Positions 8,165-19,000 of a stretch of 64,000 nucleotides of DNA are shown here, in pieces. Location: positions 404,501 to 468,500 of the forward strand of contig NZ_CP133017.1 in the NCBI RefSeq assembly GCF_030866765.1, written 5' to 3'. The notes beneath the pieces were generated by a model. The model saw nothing but the letters and a program-made list of their open reading frames with translations. It was not told the origin of the DNA and ran no database searches. The stretch's first letter is position 1. Each line of letters opens with the position of its first letter. The DNA comes from Paenibacillus silvisoli. Lineage in GTDB: Bacteria > Bacillota > Bacilli > Paenibacillales > Paenibacillaceae. A program made the translations under genes and the position numbers.

Positions 8165-9420
8165 TGGAGTCTTTCGTTTCCTACTCTAAACGGCTCCTTA
8201 ATCGGATGCCGCGCAGCAAGGCGGAAACCTCGTCGCTGCCCGAATCATCTTATTCGCTTGGATCTTCGTGGGTGCTGGATCATATCACCGTGGAGGCGCC
8301 GCCAGGCCGGCCGCAAGCAGCATCAAATCGTTTCTTGCCGGAAAGCTTCGTCTCGTACTTGATTCTATTTGCGGCAGCATCGACGGCGGCTGTCACGTAC
8401 GGAAGTGCTCCGGTCATGGCGATACTCCTCTGCTCGGCTATCGGTTTAGGAGCGGAGGCAGCCTTTCTAAGCTGGCGCTACGGAAAGGTGCCCGCGGTCC
8501 GAGAGAAGAGAGCCATGACCGAAAGCATGAAGCAGCTAGAGCTGGAAATCGCTGAACTGGGAAGCGAGCTGAACGAATTAAACGCGATTAAGCTTTCCTA
8601 TATGCAAGTCGAGGAAGATACGATCAACGACTACGTTCATAGGCTCGGAGAGGCGGAGAATCGGGAACGACAGGAAACGGAAGCGGTGGAGAAGGAGCTT
8701 CGGCTCCGGCTAGGCGGGCTGCATGGCGAGAGGCAGATCATCGACAAGGAAGAGAAGACGGAGCTGTCCAGCATATTGGCCGCGTTCCAAAAAGCGTGGC
8801 TGGAAGAACAATTAACGAAGCATAGGATTAGCCAGGATAAAATTCCGGATATCGATGACGAGATGAAACGACGTCTAAGAGCAGGCGGTATCCGTACCCC
8901 CGCTGATTTTCTCGACATCACGATTAACCAGTCTTACGGACGCAAGCAAATCGAGAAGGTGTATTTGATTTTGAAAAACGGAGGCTCGGTCCATGTAGGG
9001 ATGAGCCGGTCTCAAGCGAAGGCGCTGATCGATTGGAAAAGAAAGATCGAACGCAGGTATCGGACGAAGCTACCTGCGGCTCTTCCGCGCAGCGAAGTCT
9101 CCGCCGTAGCGTTAAGGTTTAAAGGCAGGAAGACGAAGGTGAACGACGAGGAGCAAATGGTGAAATCCGAAGCGCAGGCTAAAGCGGCCGCTATCAAGCA
9201 GTCCTATCGTCCGGAGCTTGAAATCTTGACGAAGGAAGCAGAGGCTGCCCGAAACCGGCTGGATCATGAGCTTCTTGGATTGGATAGCAAAATCGACGAA
9301 CGAAACCACCAACATACAGCCAAGCTGCGGGAATATCAACATCTCATCAAGCAAAAGGAAGCGTACGGGGACGATCATTTTGTAACGTTCTTAAAGCGAG
9401 TCTTCCTTTTTCGGGCGTAA
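8164..9420 (+). CDS. Membrane-anchored coiled-coil / helix-hairpin-helix half of the YegI-like kinase
   Basis: A 418-residue protein with two hydrophobic segments at about 60-100, long charged coiled coils (about 115-230 and 330-400) and, at about 235-300, a helix-hairpin-helix-like segment containing GIRTPADFLDI and later GMSRSQAKALIDW. In homologous triads these parts follow the kinase in the same chain. Here the ATG overlaps the kinase stop (TAATG) and has no good ribosome site. Upstream of the ATG the same frame stays open into the kinase region. The split is therefore best read as a 1-nt frameshift, although coupled re-initiation could still make two polypeptides. A hairpin terminator follows at 9424. 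Confidence 0.65.
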   Translation: MESFVSYSKRLLNRMPRSKAETSSLPESSYSLGSSWVLDHITVEAPPGRPQAASNRFLPESFVSYLILFAAASTAAVTYGSAPVMAILLCSAIGLGAEAAFLSWRYGKVPAVREKRAMTESMKQLELEIAELGSELNELNAIKLSYMQVEEDTINDYVHRLGEAENRERQETEAVEKELRLRLGGLHGERQIIDKEEKTELSSILAAFQKAWLEEQLTKHRISQDKIPDIDDEMKRRLRAGGIRTPADFLDITINQSYGRKQIEKVYLILKNGGSVHVGMSRSQAKALIDWKRKIERRYRTKLPAALPRSEVSAVALRFKGRKTKVNDEEQMVKSEAQAKAAAIKQSYRPELEILTKEAEAARNRLDHELLGLDSKIDERNHQHTAKLREYQHLIKQKEAYGDDHFVTFLKRVFLFRA

Positions 9421-9423
9421 ATG

Positions 9424-9466
9424 TGAGCTTTGTCACTGAAAGTCGGTGGCAGGCTCTTTTATTGTT
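9424..9466 (+). terminator. Probable terminator of the triad operon
   Basis: Stem GAGCTT-GTCACT against CGGTGGC-AGGCTC with one bulge and some G-T pairs, followed by TTTTATTG. Confidence 0.6.
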
Positions 9467-9497
9467 AAGAAATGTTTAAGATTGCGGGAACGAAGCA

Positions 9498-10269
9498 ATG
9501 CCGCGTATGAGGCGTATCATGCTGAATGAGCTGCAGAAGGATCTGCTGACGGAATTCGTGAACGTCTATGTCGGACAAGCCGCCAGCATGCGCTGCATAA
9601 AGCATTCGTACTGCCCAAGGATATCGAGGATGAAGATTTCTGCAAGCAGAATATGCATGTAGAGCCGCTATATGTGGGAGACTTCAGTTACGCCGCCTCG
9701 GCCCGGTCATGCAATGGTTCCAAGGCGACCGGATCAAATCCGTGTCCTGCTTCGGCAGCGGCTGGCATACGGATAAGCGCTTCAAGCAGGAGGACACGAC
9801 GGTTACGATGCTGCGGATGGCGAGCGGCAAGCTGATCAAGCTTCGCCTCGACGTCATTTCGAAGCGTCCGCATAACATGAGCTATTACACGCTGCAGGGG
9901 ACCAAAGGGTGCTATGAGGCTCCGCGCGGCTTCGGCGACGACCACAAAATCTGGATCGAGCAGGCCGAAGGAGAACAGCCGAAGTGGCGGCCGCTTTCCG
10001 ACTTCCAGGCTTACATGCCCGAGCGTTTTCAAACGATTACGGACGAGCAAAAGAAAGCCGGTCACTGGGGCAGCGACTATTTCATCGCCCAGGATTTCGT
10101 CCGCGCGGCAAAAGGCGAGCTGAAATCCCCGATCGATGTGTACGACGCCTGCGAATGGACGGCCGTCGCCCTGCTGTCCGAGCTGTCGGTCATGAACGGC
10201 GGCCGCGAGATGGAAATGCCGGATTTCCGCAAGCAGTCCACCTTCGGCGAGCAAATCATCAAGCTGTAA
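9498..10269 (+). pseudogene. Remnant of a Gfo/Idh/MocA-family oxidoreductase
   Basis: From 9709 to 10269 an open frame encodes 186 residues of the C-terminal substrate domain of a Gfo/Idh/MocA oxidoreductase of the kind related to GH109 glycosidases. The N-terminal Rossmann domain with its GxGxxG is absent. The same frame upstream reads LGPVMQWF, the usual lead-in, but before about 9690 the matching codons (for example EPLYVGDFSYA) lie in a different frame, so the gene has at least one frameshift as well as a deletion. Bases 9498-9650 contain no intact reading frame. It is followed by a strong terminator at 10285. I regard it as dead. Confidence 0.7.
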
Positions 10270-10284
10270 AGGTAGTCAATTTAG

Positions 10285-10314
10285 GAAAGCCCCATCCTCG
10301 AGGATGGGGCTTTC
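10285..10314 (+). terminator. Rho-independent terminator
   Basis: Perfect 13-bp stem GAAAGCCCCATCC / GGATGGGGCTTTC with a TCGA loop, just after the oxidoreductase remnant. Confidence 0.85.
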
Positions 10315-10419
10315 GTTGATTGTAGAGAAAATCATCCATGCTGCCGCGGTACTGCCGCCATCCAGCTGCACGCTGCTCGCCAGGTGCCGGGGGCGCGGCG
10401 AGATCGTTGAGGCTCGTAA

Positions 10420-10606
10420 GCTAACGGTTGCCACGCGCGCTATTTAGCCTTAAAAGGCTACTTTGAATTTCTAACGGTTACCAGGAACGCTATTTGGCGA
10501 TTTGGGCAGCGAATTGGACCGATTGGGGCCCAATAACCTCTGTGGCAACCGTTAGATGTCAGAAAGGGCTGTTTTTGTGCAAATAAGCGCTGGTGAAACC
10601 GTTAAA
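10420..10606. repeat. Intergenic near-palindromic repeat, left copy
   Basis: Four degenerate ~28-nt units of the form CTAACGGTTGCC-n-GCTATTTG occur in the order forward (10421), forward (10471), reverse (ends 10555), reverse (ends about 10606). The inner pair and the outer pair can each form a hairpin. Read on the minus strand the whole block aligns with the block at 21780-21964, including the spacer AAAACAGCCCTTT. The two copies bracket the cohesin/dockerin genes. No transposase or coding potential is present; a 78-codon ORF crossing it (10556-10792) is not believable. Confidence 0.8.
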
Positions 10607-11052
10607 TTAATCAGGCGCTCTCTCACGCTACCACCACATGCTTGCGACAAGCCAGGCCGGTGGGATTGGGTTAAAAACAATAGAGTTCGGGCTTCATTTT
10701 ACGCAAGGGAATTTTTTGGCGGCATACATAAATATGGGTTACAAAACATTTATTATTATGATACAATCCGTATATTAGGTCTAATTGACTAGTAATTTCA
10801 TGTCCATTTCTGTTTTTCCATTTTATTGCAATTTTGCAAAATGGGGAGGTTGTGACTAATTACATAGTTTCCACATGATGTATTCCATTTTTTGTAAAAC
10901 AAATCCGAAGTGTCTCTTCCACCGCAGATCCGACGAAATTCCCTCTACATCTATTGCTTACAACGACGTTTATTTGGACCCCATCACGGACACTAACCAA
11001 CATACGCTTGCCTGAATAATGAAAAAACATAAAACCCAGGGAGGGTGCTGAA
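10607..11052 (+). other. Promoter and ~280-nt leader before the cohesin-SLH gene
   Basis: Between the repeat and the next gene there is no credible ORF. A promoter is at 10739-10767 and the transcript would carry a leader of about 280 nt before the TTG start at 11053. The leader has a small TTGCAA palindrome near 10829 but matches no riboswitch that I recognise. Confidence 0.5.
10739..10767 (+). promoter_or_regulatory. SigA promoter of the cohesin/dockerin operon
   Basis: TTACAA at 10739-10744, 17-nt spacer, extended -10 TGATACAAT ending at 10767. The same TGATACAATC(C/G)G block recurs in the pilus promoter at 34227. Confidence 0.6.
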
Positions 11053-13032
11053 TTGAAGAACGGACTGCTGCCAAGCATGATCCCTCAACAACGGCTGGGA
11101 GCCGGCATGCGGCGCCTAGTTTTTTTTCTGTTTGTAATCGCTTTCATAACAACGCAATGGCCATCGGCTGTGTCGGCTGCCGGCCCGGTTGTAAGCGTGA
11201 CGGCAGGCTCATCGACCGTTGCTAACGGACAAATTGCGACCGTTCATGTGCAGACAACCGATGTCGCTGATTTCTATGGGTATAGCTTTACGTTGGTCTA
11301 CGATCCCGCAAAGCTGGAATTGCAGTCATCCGCTGACAGTCCCGCAGCCGCGGTCGGCACCTTATTCGGTTCCGGTGCGCTCGTGGTCATTAATGAGGAA
11401 ACGTCGCCGGGCAGGATCGAGATTGCCGCTACACGTGGCGGAGGCGGCGGAGCGGGCGCATCCGGAACAGGGACGCTGGCTGCCTTTCGGTTCAAGGCGT
11501 TGCAAGAAGGCAGTGCCAAGGTTGGACTTGACGAGGTGCAGCTCGCCAATAGCGCGGCCGCTTCCGTAGCTGGGGTAACGGATACGGAGCTGTCGCTGAC
11601 GATTACAGCGGCCCAGCCGGGCGACCCGGGCGATCCGGGCGATCCGGGCGATCCGGGCAATCCAGGCAATCCGCCGGGCAACAACACGGGGACACCGCCA
11701 AGCAATCAGCCTGGGACTCCGTCCAGCGATGAGGACGGAGATGAGCCTCAGCTCCCGGTTGTCGATCTCGGGCAGGCTGCTCAGTCCGCGACAACCGTCG
11801 ATCCTGAAACGGGACAAGCCGTCTTAACCGTGGCGGTCGACGAAACAGCGGCTAATAAGGCGCTGGAAGGAATGACAGGTCCCGGCATTCTCCGCGTCAC
11901 TCCAACGGGGTCGGGCGATACCTTGCGGGTTGAAGTGAAAGGCTCGCTGCTCGAGTTAGCTGCCGCGAAACAGGCAGAGCTGGAGGTCGTGTTCGGCGGC
12001 ACCGCGTACCGCATTCCGGTCCAAGCGCTCGACATGAACGCAATAGCGTCGGGGCTTGCCGCTGCTGGCGGAACGCCGCCTTCGCCGGAGCAGATCACCG
12101 TTCGGCTGGTGATCGAGCCACCGCCAGCTGCCGTACTGGAGGCTGCGGCCCGCAAGGCGGATGCCGAAGGCTTGGAGCTCGCCAGCGTTCCGCTGGATTT
12201 TCGCGTCGAGGCTTCGGCTGGCGACCGTACCGTTACAACGAAAACGTACGGCAGCAGCTTCGCCGAACGCAAGGTGCTCCTTACGCAATCCGTCGATACC
12301 GATCATGCTACGGGCGCTTACTTTGACGGCACCGACTACCATCATGTCCCGACCGTATTCACGACGGGCGATGACGGCAAGCAAACGGCGACGATGCTGC
12401 GCAACGGCGATAGTGTCTATGTCGTCGTAGAGCAGGCTCGCACGTTTGCGGATGTGAAGAGCCACTGGGCCCGTTCCGACATCGAATCGATGGCTTCGAA
12501 ATTGATCGTTACCGGCCAAGGAGAGGGTCGGTTTAATCCCGGCGGCAAGGTGACGAGGGCCGAGTTCGCCACGCTGCTCGTTCGTGCCCTGGGCTTTGAG
12601 GGCCAAGCGCTGCCGGCGAAAGGCGCTCCGGTATTTAACGATGTGAACGGCGGCGACTGGTACCACGATACGGTGCGACTGGCTGCCTACTACGGCCTGG
12701 TTCATGGCTATCCGGACGGGATGTTCGCGCCGAACGCGCCAATCAACCGGCAGGAGCTGGCCGCGATGGTCGACCGCGCCGTGGAGCTGACTGGCAAGAT
12801 AGCCTCGCTCAAGCAAGACGAAGCGAACAAGGCGCTGTCCCGACTGGCCGATCGCGCCGCCCTTGACGGTTGGGCGCAGCCTGCCGTGGCTCGAGCCGTA
12901 AAGGAGGGCATCGTGACGGGTGATACGGACGGCAAGTTCCGGCCCGACTCGCCTGCCACGCGTGCGGAGTCCGTCGTCATGATTCGGCGCTTTCTGACGG
13001 CCGTGCATTTTATCAACGCCGCCAAATCGTAA
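11053..13032 (+). CDS. Cohesin-SLH cell-surface anchor protein
   Basis: A 659-residue secreted protein. A signal peptide ends near residue 42. Residues about 47-187 form a cohesin domain (VSVTAGSSTVANGQIATVHV, then a YDPAKLEL strand). A short collagen-like GDPG/GNPG run (about 188-205) and a linker lead to a beta-rich middle domain. Three S-layer homology domains follow at about 464-516, 529-582 and 597-653, each with the FNP/PDGMFAP/FRPDSP and TRAE-type motif. The SLH part should bind pyruvylated wall polymer and the cohesin should bind a dockerin; the next gene ends in one. TTG start with GGGAGGGTG. The 18-nt gap to the next gene suggests one operon. Confidence 0.88.
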   Translation: MKNGLLPSMIPQQRLGAGMRRLVFFLFVIAFITTQWPSAVSAAGPVVSVTAGSSTVANGQIATVHVQTTDVADFYGYSFTLVYDPAKLELQSSADSPAAAVGTLFGSGALVVINEETSPGRIEIAATRGGGGGAGASGTGTLAAFRFKALQEGSAKVGLDEVQLANSAAASVAGVTDTELSLTITAAQPGDPGDPGDPGDPGNPGNPPGNNTGTPPSNQPGTPSSDEDGDEPQLPVVDLGQAAQSATTVDPETGQAVLTVAVDETAANKALEGMTGPGILRVTPTGSGDTLRVEVKGSLLELAAAKQAELEVVFGGTAYRIPVQALDMNAIASGLAAAGGTPPSPEQITVRLVIEPPPAAVLEAAARKADAEGLELASVPLDFRVEASAGDRTVTTKTYGSSFAERKVLLTQSVDTDHATGAYFDGTDYHHVPTVFTTGDDGKQTATMLRNGDSVYVVVEQARTFADVKSHWARSDIESMASKLIVTGQGEGRFNPGGKVTRAEFATLLVRALGFEGQALPAKGAPVFNDVNGGDWYHDTVRLAAYYGLVHGYPDGMFAPNAPINRQELAAMVDRAVELTGKIASLKQDEANKALSRLADRAALDGWAQPAVARAVKEGIVTGDTDGKFRPDSPATRAESVVMIRRFLTAVHFINAAKS

Positions 13033-13050
13033 AAGGGGGATACACACATC

Positions 13051-16000
13051 ATGCATCGCATGTTGGTTCGGATGAATAGCCAGTCGCGTCGGCTGCTGGC
13101 AAGTGTCATGATCGTGGCGCTGCTTGCCGGGCTGCTTCCGGGAGCTGTTTGGCCTGGCGCCGGCGTTACGGTTAGCGCGGAAGAGCTGGCTCCCCTCCCA
13201 AGCGGGGAGCAGTCCGATCTTTCCGTTCAGGCCATCACCGCAACGGGGACGTTGACCGTTTCGCAAGCCAATCCTTTTGAATCGGTACGGGTTCCTTTCT
13301 ATCATACGGGAGCGTCTCCGGCTCTGGTGGAGCTGGAGCTTGCAACGGACAGCAGCGCCGTAGGCGCTCTCTCGGTTTACAGCAATCATCAATCCGCATC
13401 CCAAACAAATCCGGGACAGTGGGAGGACGACCTGAATTCGCCTGGTCCGCGGGTTCCGCTAGTACCGGCAGGCGGCCGTTACGTTAAGACCGGCTATGTG
13501 CTGCCAGGACAGAATGTGCTGTATATTTCGCCTGAGCTGCTTGGCGGAGACATATCGGATTCCGGACAAGAGCCCTATGTAACCGGTAATCTGCCCTATA
13601 CGGTTACAATCAGGCCGAAAGCGGCAATGCCTGCAGAAGGCTTCACGCTGGACATGGGCACGTTCCCGGTCAGGCAAGCTTTCCTCCACAATAGCTTAAT
13701 GTCCGATTCGCGGCGGTTCACGGTTTCGGCATCGGCGCTTTACCGTATTACAGCTCCGTCCTTAGCCGGTCATACATCGGTCGAGTTCTCTCGAATTACG
13801 GGCACTTACCCCGATGAGACGATTGAGGAGAGCCTGAACGCCATTCTTGTCGCCGGTCAAAACTATCCCTTCTACCTCGCTGCCGGCGAATGGGAAATGA
13901 CGATTCAACAGACCGAGCCCCGCGAGTCGGAGGAGCCGCTGCCAACGGACCCGGCGGCCACGTTGTCGCCATCCGTCTCCGTTGCGCCGTGGGTGCCTGC
14001 GGACGGCGCTTTGAACGGTACGGTGGAGCTCGTTACCTCGGAGTCGTTCATGCTCAAGGTGCCGCCTGATATGGCCGGCACGCGCCTCTTCACAGTAACG
14101 GCGGCAGAGTCGGCCAGCCTGTCCGTCAGCGGGACGACCCGTAACATTCAGGCAGGCGTCCCGGCGACGTTTGTGGAGAACTTGGCAGCCGGCGGTCTGC
14201 TCACGTTCTATGGCTCAAAGGCGTTAAAGGACGGGTACCGAATTGCGATCAGCTCTCTGGGCAACCTGGGTGAGGAACCGCTCACCTTGCAGGGAACGGT
14301 GACGGTGGATGATCCCGATGCCTCCGCGCAGGCAAGCGGCTTATCATTCAGCATGCCGCGCCAAGGCTGGTATCCGGTGCAGGCGCGGACAAGCGCCGAG
14401 AAGGCAAGCTTTAACTGGGGCATGCTTGGGTTCCCCGTTCACGGTTCGGATAGTGCCGGCAGTGCTCCTGCCGCATTATTGCCCGTCAACGGCGGCGCGC
14501 CAAACATGATCATTTACCCGGGGGAGCCGTTGCAGGCGACGTGGCAGCTCGATGTGGGCAAGGGACAGCCTTATCCGGGCCGGACGATCGCCTTGCAGGG
14601 GCAGCTGCTCCCGAATGAGGCGCTGTGGCTCCCGCTTCTGATGGGCATCCGCCAGCAGACCAGCGTGAACCTGCAGGTCGCATTGGATGGGCCGGAAGGA
14701 TCCTATGCGAATCTCAATCTTGACTGCGGATCCGGCTTCCCATGCGGATCGGGCGCGATCTCGGGCACGGATAACCCGGCCACCGCAGATAATGACGAGC
14801 GTACGTTCTCGAATAGTTCAATGAAGTTTTACTCTGATGCCGGTTCGGTAAGCCTCAGTCGGGGTGATTCGGTGGCGGGACCGCTCTCGTACACCATCTC
14901 CCTCACGCTTCCGGAAGTCCGTGAAGTCGTCATTACGAAGACGGACGGGAGCGGCTCCGTGAAGGTCGATGGTGCGGGACCGATTGATGTAGCGCTTGGC
15001 GAGGCGATTGACCTCGATGCCCGCGATTACGATACGGGACTGGATTCCGCTGGCCGCGTGCTCGGCCGCGGCCTGAACGTGGCATGGAGCGTCGCGAGCA
15101 ACGGCGGAGAGGCAGCCATCGATCGGTGGGGGCATTTCGTGGCTCAGCGCGAAGGCGATGTAACGGTTACGGCGGTATATTCGGATGAGCCGGAAATCCC
15201 GCCAGCGACCCGCGTCATTCATGTCGGCGGCGCGGCACTGCCTGCTATATTTGCGTCCGCGGGAGCGGACTGGCAGCTGCCGGGCAAATGGATCATTAGC
15301 GGCAGCGCCAATGTACCGGAGCCGAAGCAAATTATGAAGCTGGAGGTTAGGCTCGCGGGAGCGGAGGATTGGATGAACCTGACCGCTCCGATTGCATCGA
15401 ACATCGGGAGCGCGTACGCCAGCTTCTCGGCCGATCCCGTGGAGCTGTTCCCGGGACTGGCGCAGGGGCGGCATGTGTTCGAGCTTCGCGCGACGGATAA
15501 TGTTGGCGGCGTCAGTACCGGCTCCGCATCCTTCATGGTAGACGGCACGTCGCCTACGGTAACGGGGATAGAAGCTCGCCAGTCCAATGACGGCAGCGGT
15601 GCGGTCGTATCTGCTCCGGGTCCGCTGGACGCGACCCAGCCGATCAGCTTGGCGGGTGCCGCCGCCGATATGGCCGGCCAAGAGACAGGCGGCCTTACCG
15701 GGGTGGAGTTTTCCTACCGGCTTAAAGGAACATCCGTCTGGAAGTTGATCGGTTCCTCTTGGTTTGACCCGATTTCGGGTCAGCAGACGCCGATCCCATG
15801 GAGCCCGGCGAATTTGCCGGCCGGCGAGTACGAGTTTAGAGCCGTCGCGGTAGACATAAGCAACAATCGGTCTGCGCCGTTTGTTCAAACATATCGTCTG
15901 ACCGGCGGCATGGAGGACACGACGCCGCCGACGAGTTTGCGACTTACTGTGGACACGGCTGCATTCGGGTACTACGACCAGGAATCCCGAAGCTTCCTGC

Positions 16001-19000
16001 GCGGCACCCAAAGTTTCCGTTTCGAAGCCTACGATGAAGGGATTGGACTTGCTTCCGCCCAAGTGGAGAAACGTCTCTCGACCGGTTTGGATGCGGAAGG
16101 CCAGCGCGTCTGGGGGGAATGGAGCCCGATTGGGCCGTCCGTTGAGTGGCCTGGAGACGGGGAGCAGTGGCAGAGCGAGGCCGATCTCGCCCAGCTTGCA
16201 GATGGCCTCTACCAATTCCGAATCGTGGCGCGGGACCTTGCCGGAAATATCGGGTACGGAGCGGCGGAGGGCTTTTTCAGTCCGGGCATCGTCGAAGCCG
16301 TAGTCACGAAGGAAGAGCCGGCCAATCCACCCGGGTTGCAAGCCGCGTACCTGCCGCCCGATGAGCAGAACCCGGCTCCCCGCGTTCAGCTGCAGTGGCC
16401 TGCCGTACGGATCGTCGAACGGTATGAGGTAGAAAGCCAAGCGGTTCCGCAGGGCGGCGAGCCGACGGCCGACGGCTGGCAGTACGTGGGCAATGACTGG
16501 GGCTTTTCGGAGGAACCGTCATTCACCGAAGTGCCTAATGGTCTGGCAAAGGGCACAAAACTCTCTTACCGCGTCAAAGTTAAAGATCCATTCGGCACTT
16601 ATAGCTCAGGCGTGGTTGCATCCGTGCTGCTGGAGCCGGATGAGACGCCGCCAACGGTTGAGGCTGCTTTGGTCGGTGGCAAGATTTCGGGCAAGCAGGT
16701 TCGGGGCAAAGTGAACATTCAGCTTCCTTTTAGGGACAATCAAGGTGTTCGCAGTGTAACCATAGAGGTGGCGAATGCCAGCGGCACAACCGTAAACACG
16801 CTGTCGGGCAACGCGGGCGCAGCCTCCGGCGAAGCATCCGTGGAATGGGATACTACCGATCTCTCTGACGGGGAGTATCTGTTGAGCATGATGGCGCACG
16901 ATTATTGGGGCAACGAGTCGCAGCCGCTCTTCTTCAACGTCGGCGTGGACAATGCTCCGCCAGAAGCGCCTGCCAGCGCCAAGGCAACCGTGCCGGATGG
17001 CAAGCTCCAAGCCGATGTCGCCTGGGCAGCCAGTCCGTCTACAGACGTGGCCGGCTATCAGCTGATCCGCATCGAAGGAGCGGCTCAGACCGTAATCGCG
17101 AAGCTGCCTGCCGAGACGTTGACCTACTCCGATTCCGACGGTTTGCAGCCGCTGCATCGTTACCGCTATGCGGTGCGCGCCGTCGACAAGGCGGATAATG
17201 TCAGCATTAACGCAGCAAATTCAAACGAGGTGCTGGTCGGCCAAGACAAGACGGCGCCTGAGGTGCGAATTCCGGTCAAGCGCGTGACGAAGCGGCTCCA
17301 GCCGCGTCCCGGCGATAATTTGCCGGTGGCACCGGTGCTGCTGTCCGACGGGAACCTCTCTACGGATAATGTCGGGATTACCGAATTTACATGGAATCCC
17401 GGTGATGAATATCCGGCGCTTCCTGGCCGTCGAGTTACTCACGTGTACACCAAAGCGGGTACTTACGTGGCCACGCTGCAGGCAATAGATGCGGCGGGGA
17501 ACGTCGGAACGGGGACGATGATCGTCGAGATTTTGGATGCGGCGAAGCCGTCCGTTGCCCTCACCGTGAAAGATTTGGAAACGAATCAGCCTTTGAGCGG
17601 CGTTACGGTGGCGGTCAAAAGCTCGGAGGGGACGCAGACGCTGATCGCCGATGAGGAGCCTCTGGAGATATACGCCCCGCCTGGGGAGACGGTATTCCTC
17701 TCCTTGTACAAGAAGGGCTATCTGGGAGCGACGGCGCAAATGACGATTCCGCTGACCGGACTGGAGCCCAAGACGGCATTCCTGCAAAAAGGCGAGCTAG
17801 CCGTAGGCGACCTGCAAACCCGGCGGCTGACCTTGGATGAGATTAAGGATTTGGGCATCGACATCACGAAGCCGGAAAACCAGCGCATCAAGAAAATCGA
17901 GATTAAGATTGAATGCAAAAACGGGGATAAGCCTTGCGATGCAAGCGGCGGTGGCGGCGGTGGCGGCAGCGGTATGGGCTACGTCAATGCCAACGGAGAC
18001 CCGGCAGGGCCGGAAGTGACCACGTGCAAGTTCAAGGAATGGAATTCGGAAATGAATGCCTATGAAGAGAAGGAGTACGGCTGCTTCTTCAAGCTGTTCG
18101 AACCGCCAGTGCCTGGTGAAGGCGGCGAAGGCGGCGTGACGATGTTCAAGATTGACGGCGAGGCCAAGTGGCTGAAGGAGTTTTTCCGGGTCGATGCCTT
18201 AATCTATAACCCTTCGGCCTCCGGCTTTGTGATCAAGAGCGGCCGGATTACGCTGGACGCCGATGGTCTAGGCAACGGCCTGTCCTTGGTGGATACGCCG
18301 GAAACGGAAGCGACCGTCGAGGCCAAAGTGCCCGCAATTGACGGTAATGAATCGTATCAGACCTCCTGGGTGCTGCGCGGCGACAAGGAAGGTACGTATA
18401 ACATTCGCGCGTTGTTCACAGGCAACATGGAATACGGAGCCGGAGACATCGCGCCGGTGCGCGTGGAGATGAAGGCTCAGGATCCGCTGAAGGTCTACGG
18501 CGACAAAGCCATCGAGACCATCATCGAAGCGCCTGCCGAAATGACCGAGGGCGAGACCGTCGAAGTAAAGGTCAAGCTGCGGAACACGACGGAGGATGCG
18601 CCGGTGTACGGCCTCAGCCTGACGATGAAGGAGCCTCACCTGCTGGAGCAGGATGAGAAGGCGACGAAGAAGAAGGATGTTCTTCCTCCCGGCGAAACGT
18701 GGGAGACCGTTTGGCATCTAAAGGCGCCTGGCGGCAAGCCTGATGATTTGAAGGGCCTTTGGGGCGACGCAGGGGAAGAGGAGCTGGATCCGGTTCCGAA
18801 TCCGACCCACTTCATCCGAGGCAAGGTCGTATATAGACCTGGCGAGGGCAAGGATGAGCCGGCGGGCGGCGCCATCGTGCGCATCGATGGACGGGCGGTT
18901 GCCCGTACGGGACCGAACGGCGAATTTGAAGCGGGTACGGACAAGACCGGCACGCTGGACGTCGTGGTCGCCGGAGGCGGCTGGCGCGGTTCTTGGCACA

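Noticed and set aside
10556-10792. 78-codon ORF beginning in the left repeat
   Set aside because: Starts in the palindromic repeat and runs through the cohesin promoter; no ribosome site, no domain.
10820-10880. Leader peptide GTG ORF before the cohesin gene
   Set aside because: GGGGAGG is followed by GTG after only 2 nt, too close for initiation, and no attenuator hairpin with T run follows.
11608-11670. Short tandem DNA repeat as CRISPR
   Set aside because: It encodes a GDPG/GNPG collagen-like linker inside the cohesin-SLH protein; there are no spacers.
11956-13404. 482-codon minus-strand ORF under the cohesin-SLH gene
   Set aside because: The plus strand encodes clear cohesin and SLH domains over the same bases; the antisense frame has no ribosome site and an Arg/His-rich product typical of shadows of G+C-rich codons.
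14818-16440. 540-codon minus-strand ORF under the dockerin gene
   Set aside because: Antisense of a continuous secreted beta-rich protein; the antisense product has no recognisable domain and extreme Arg content.
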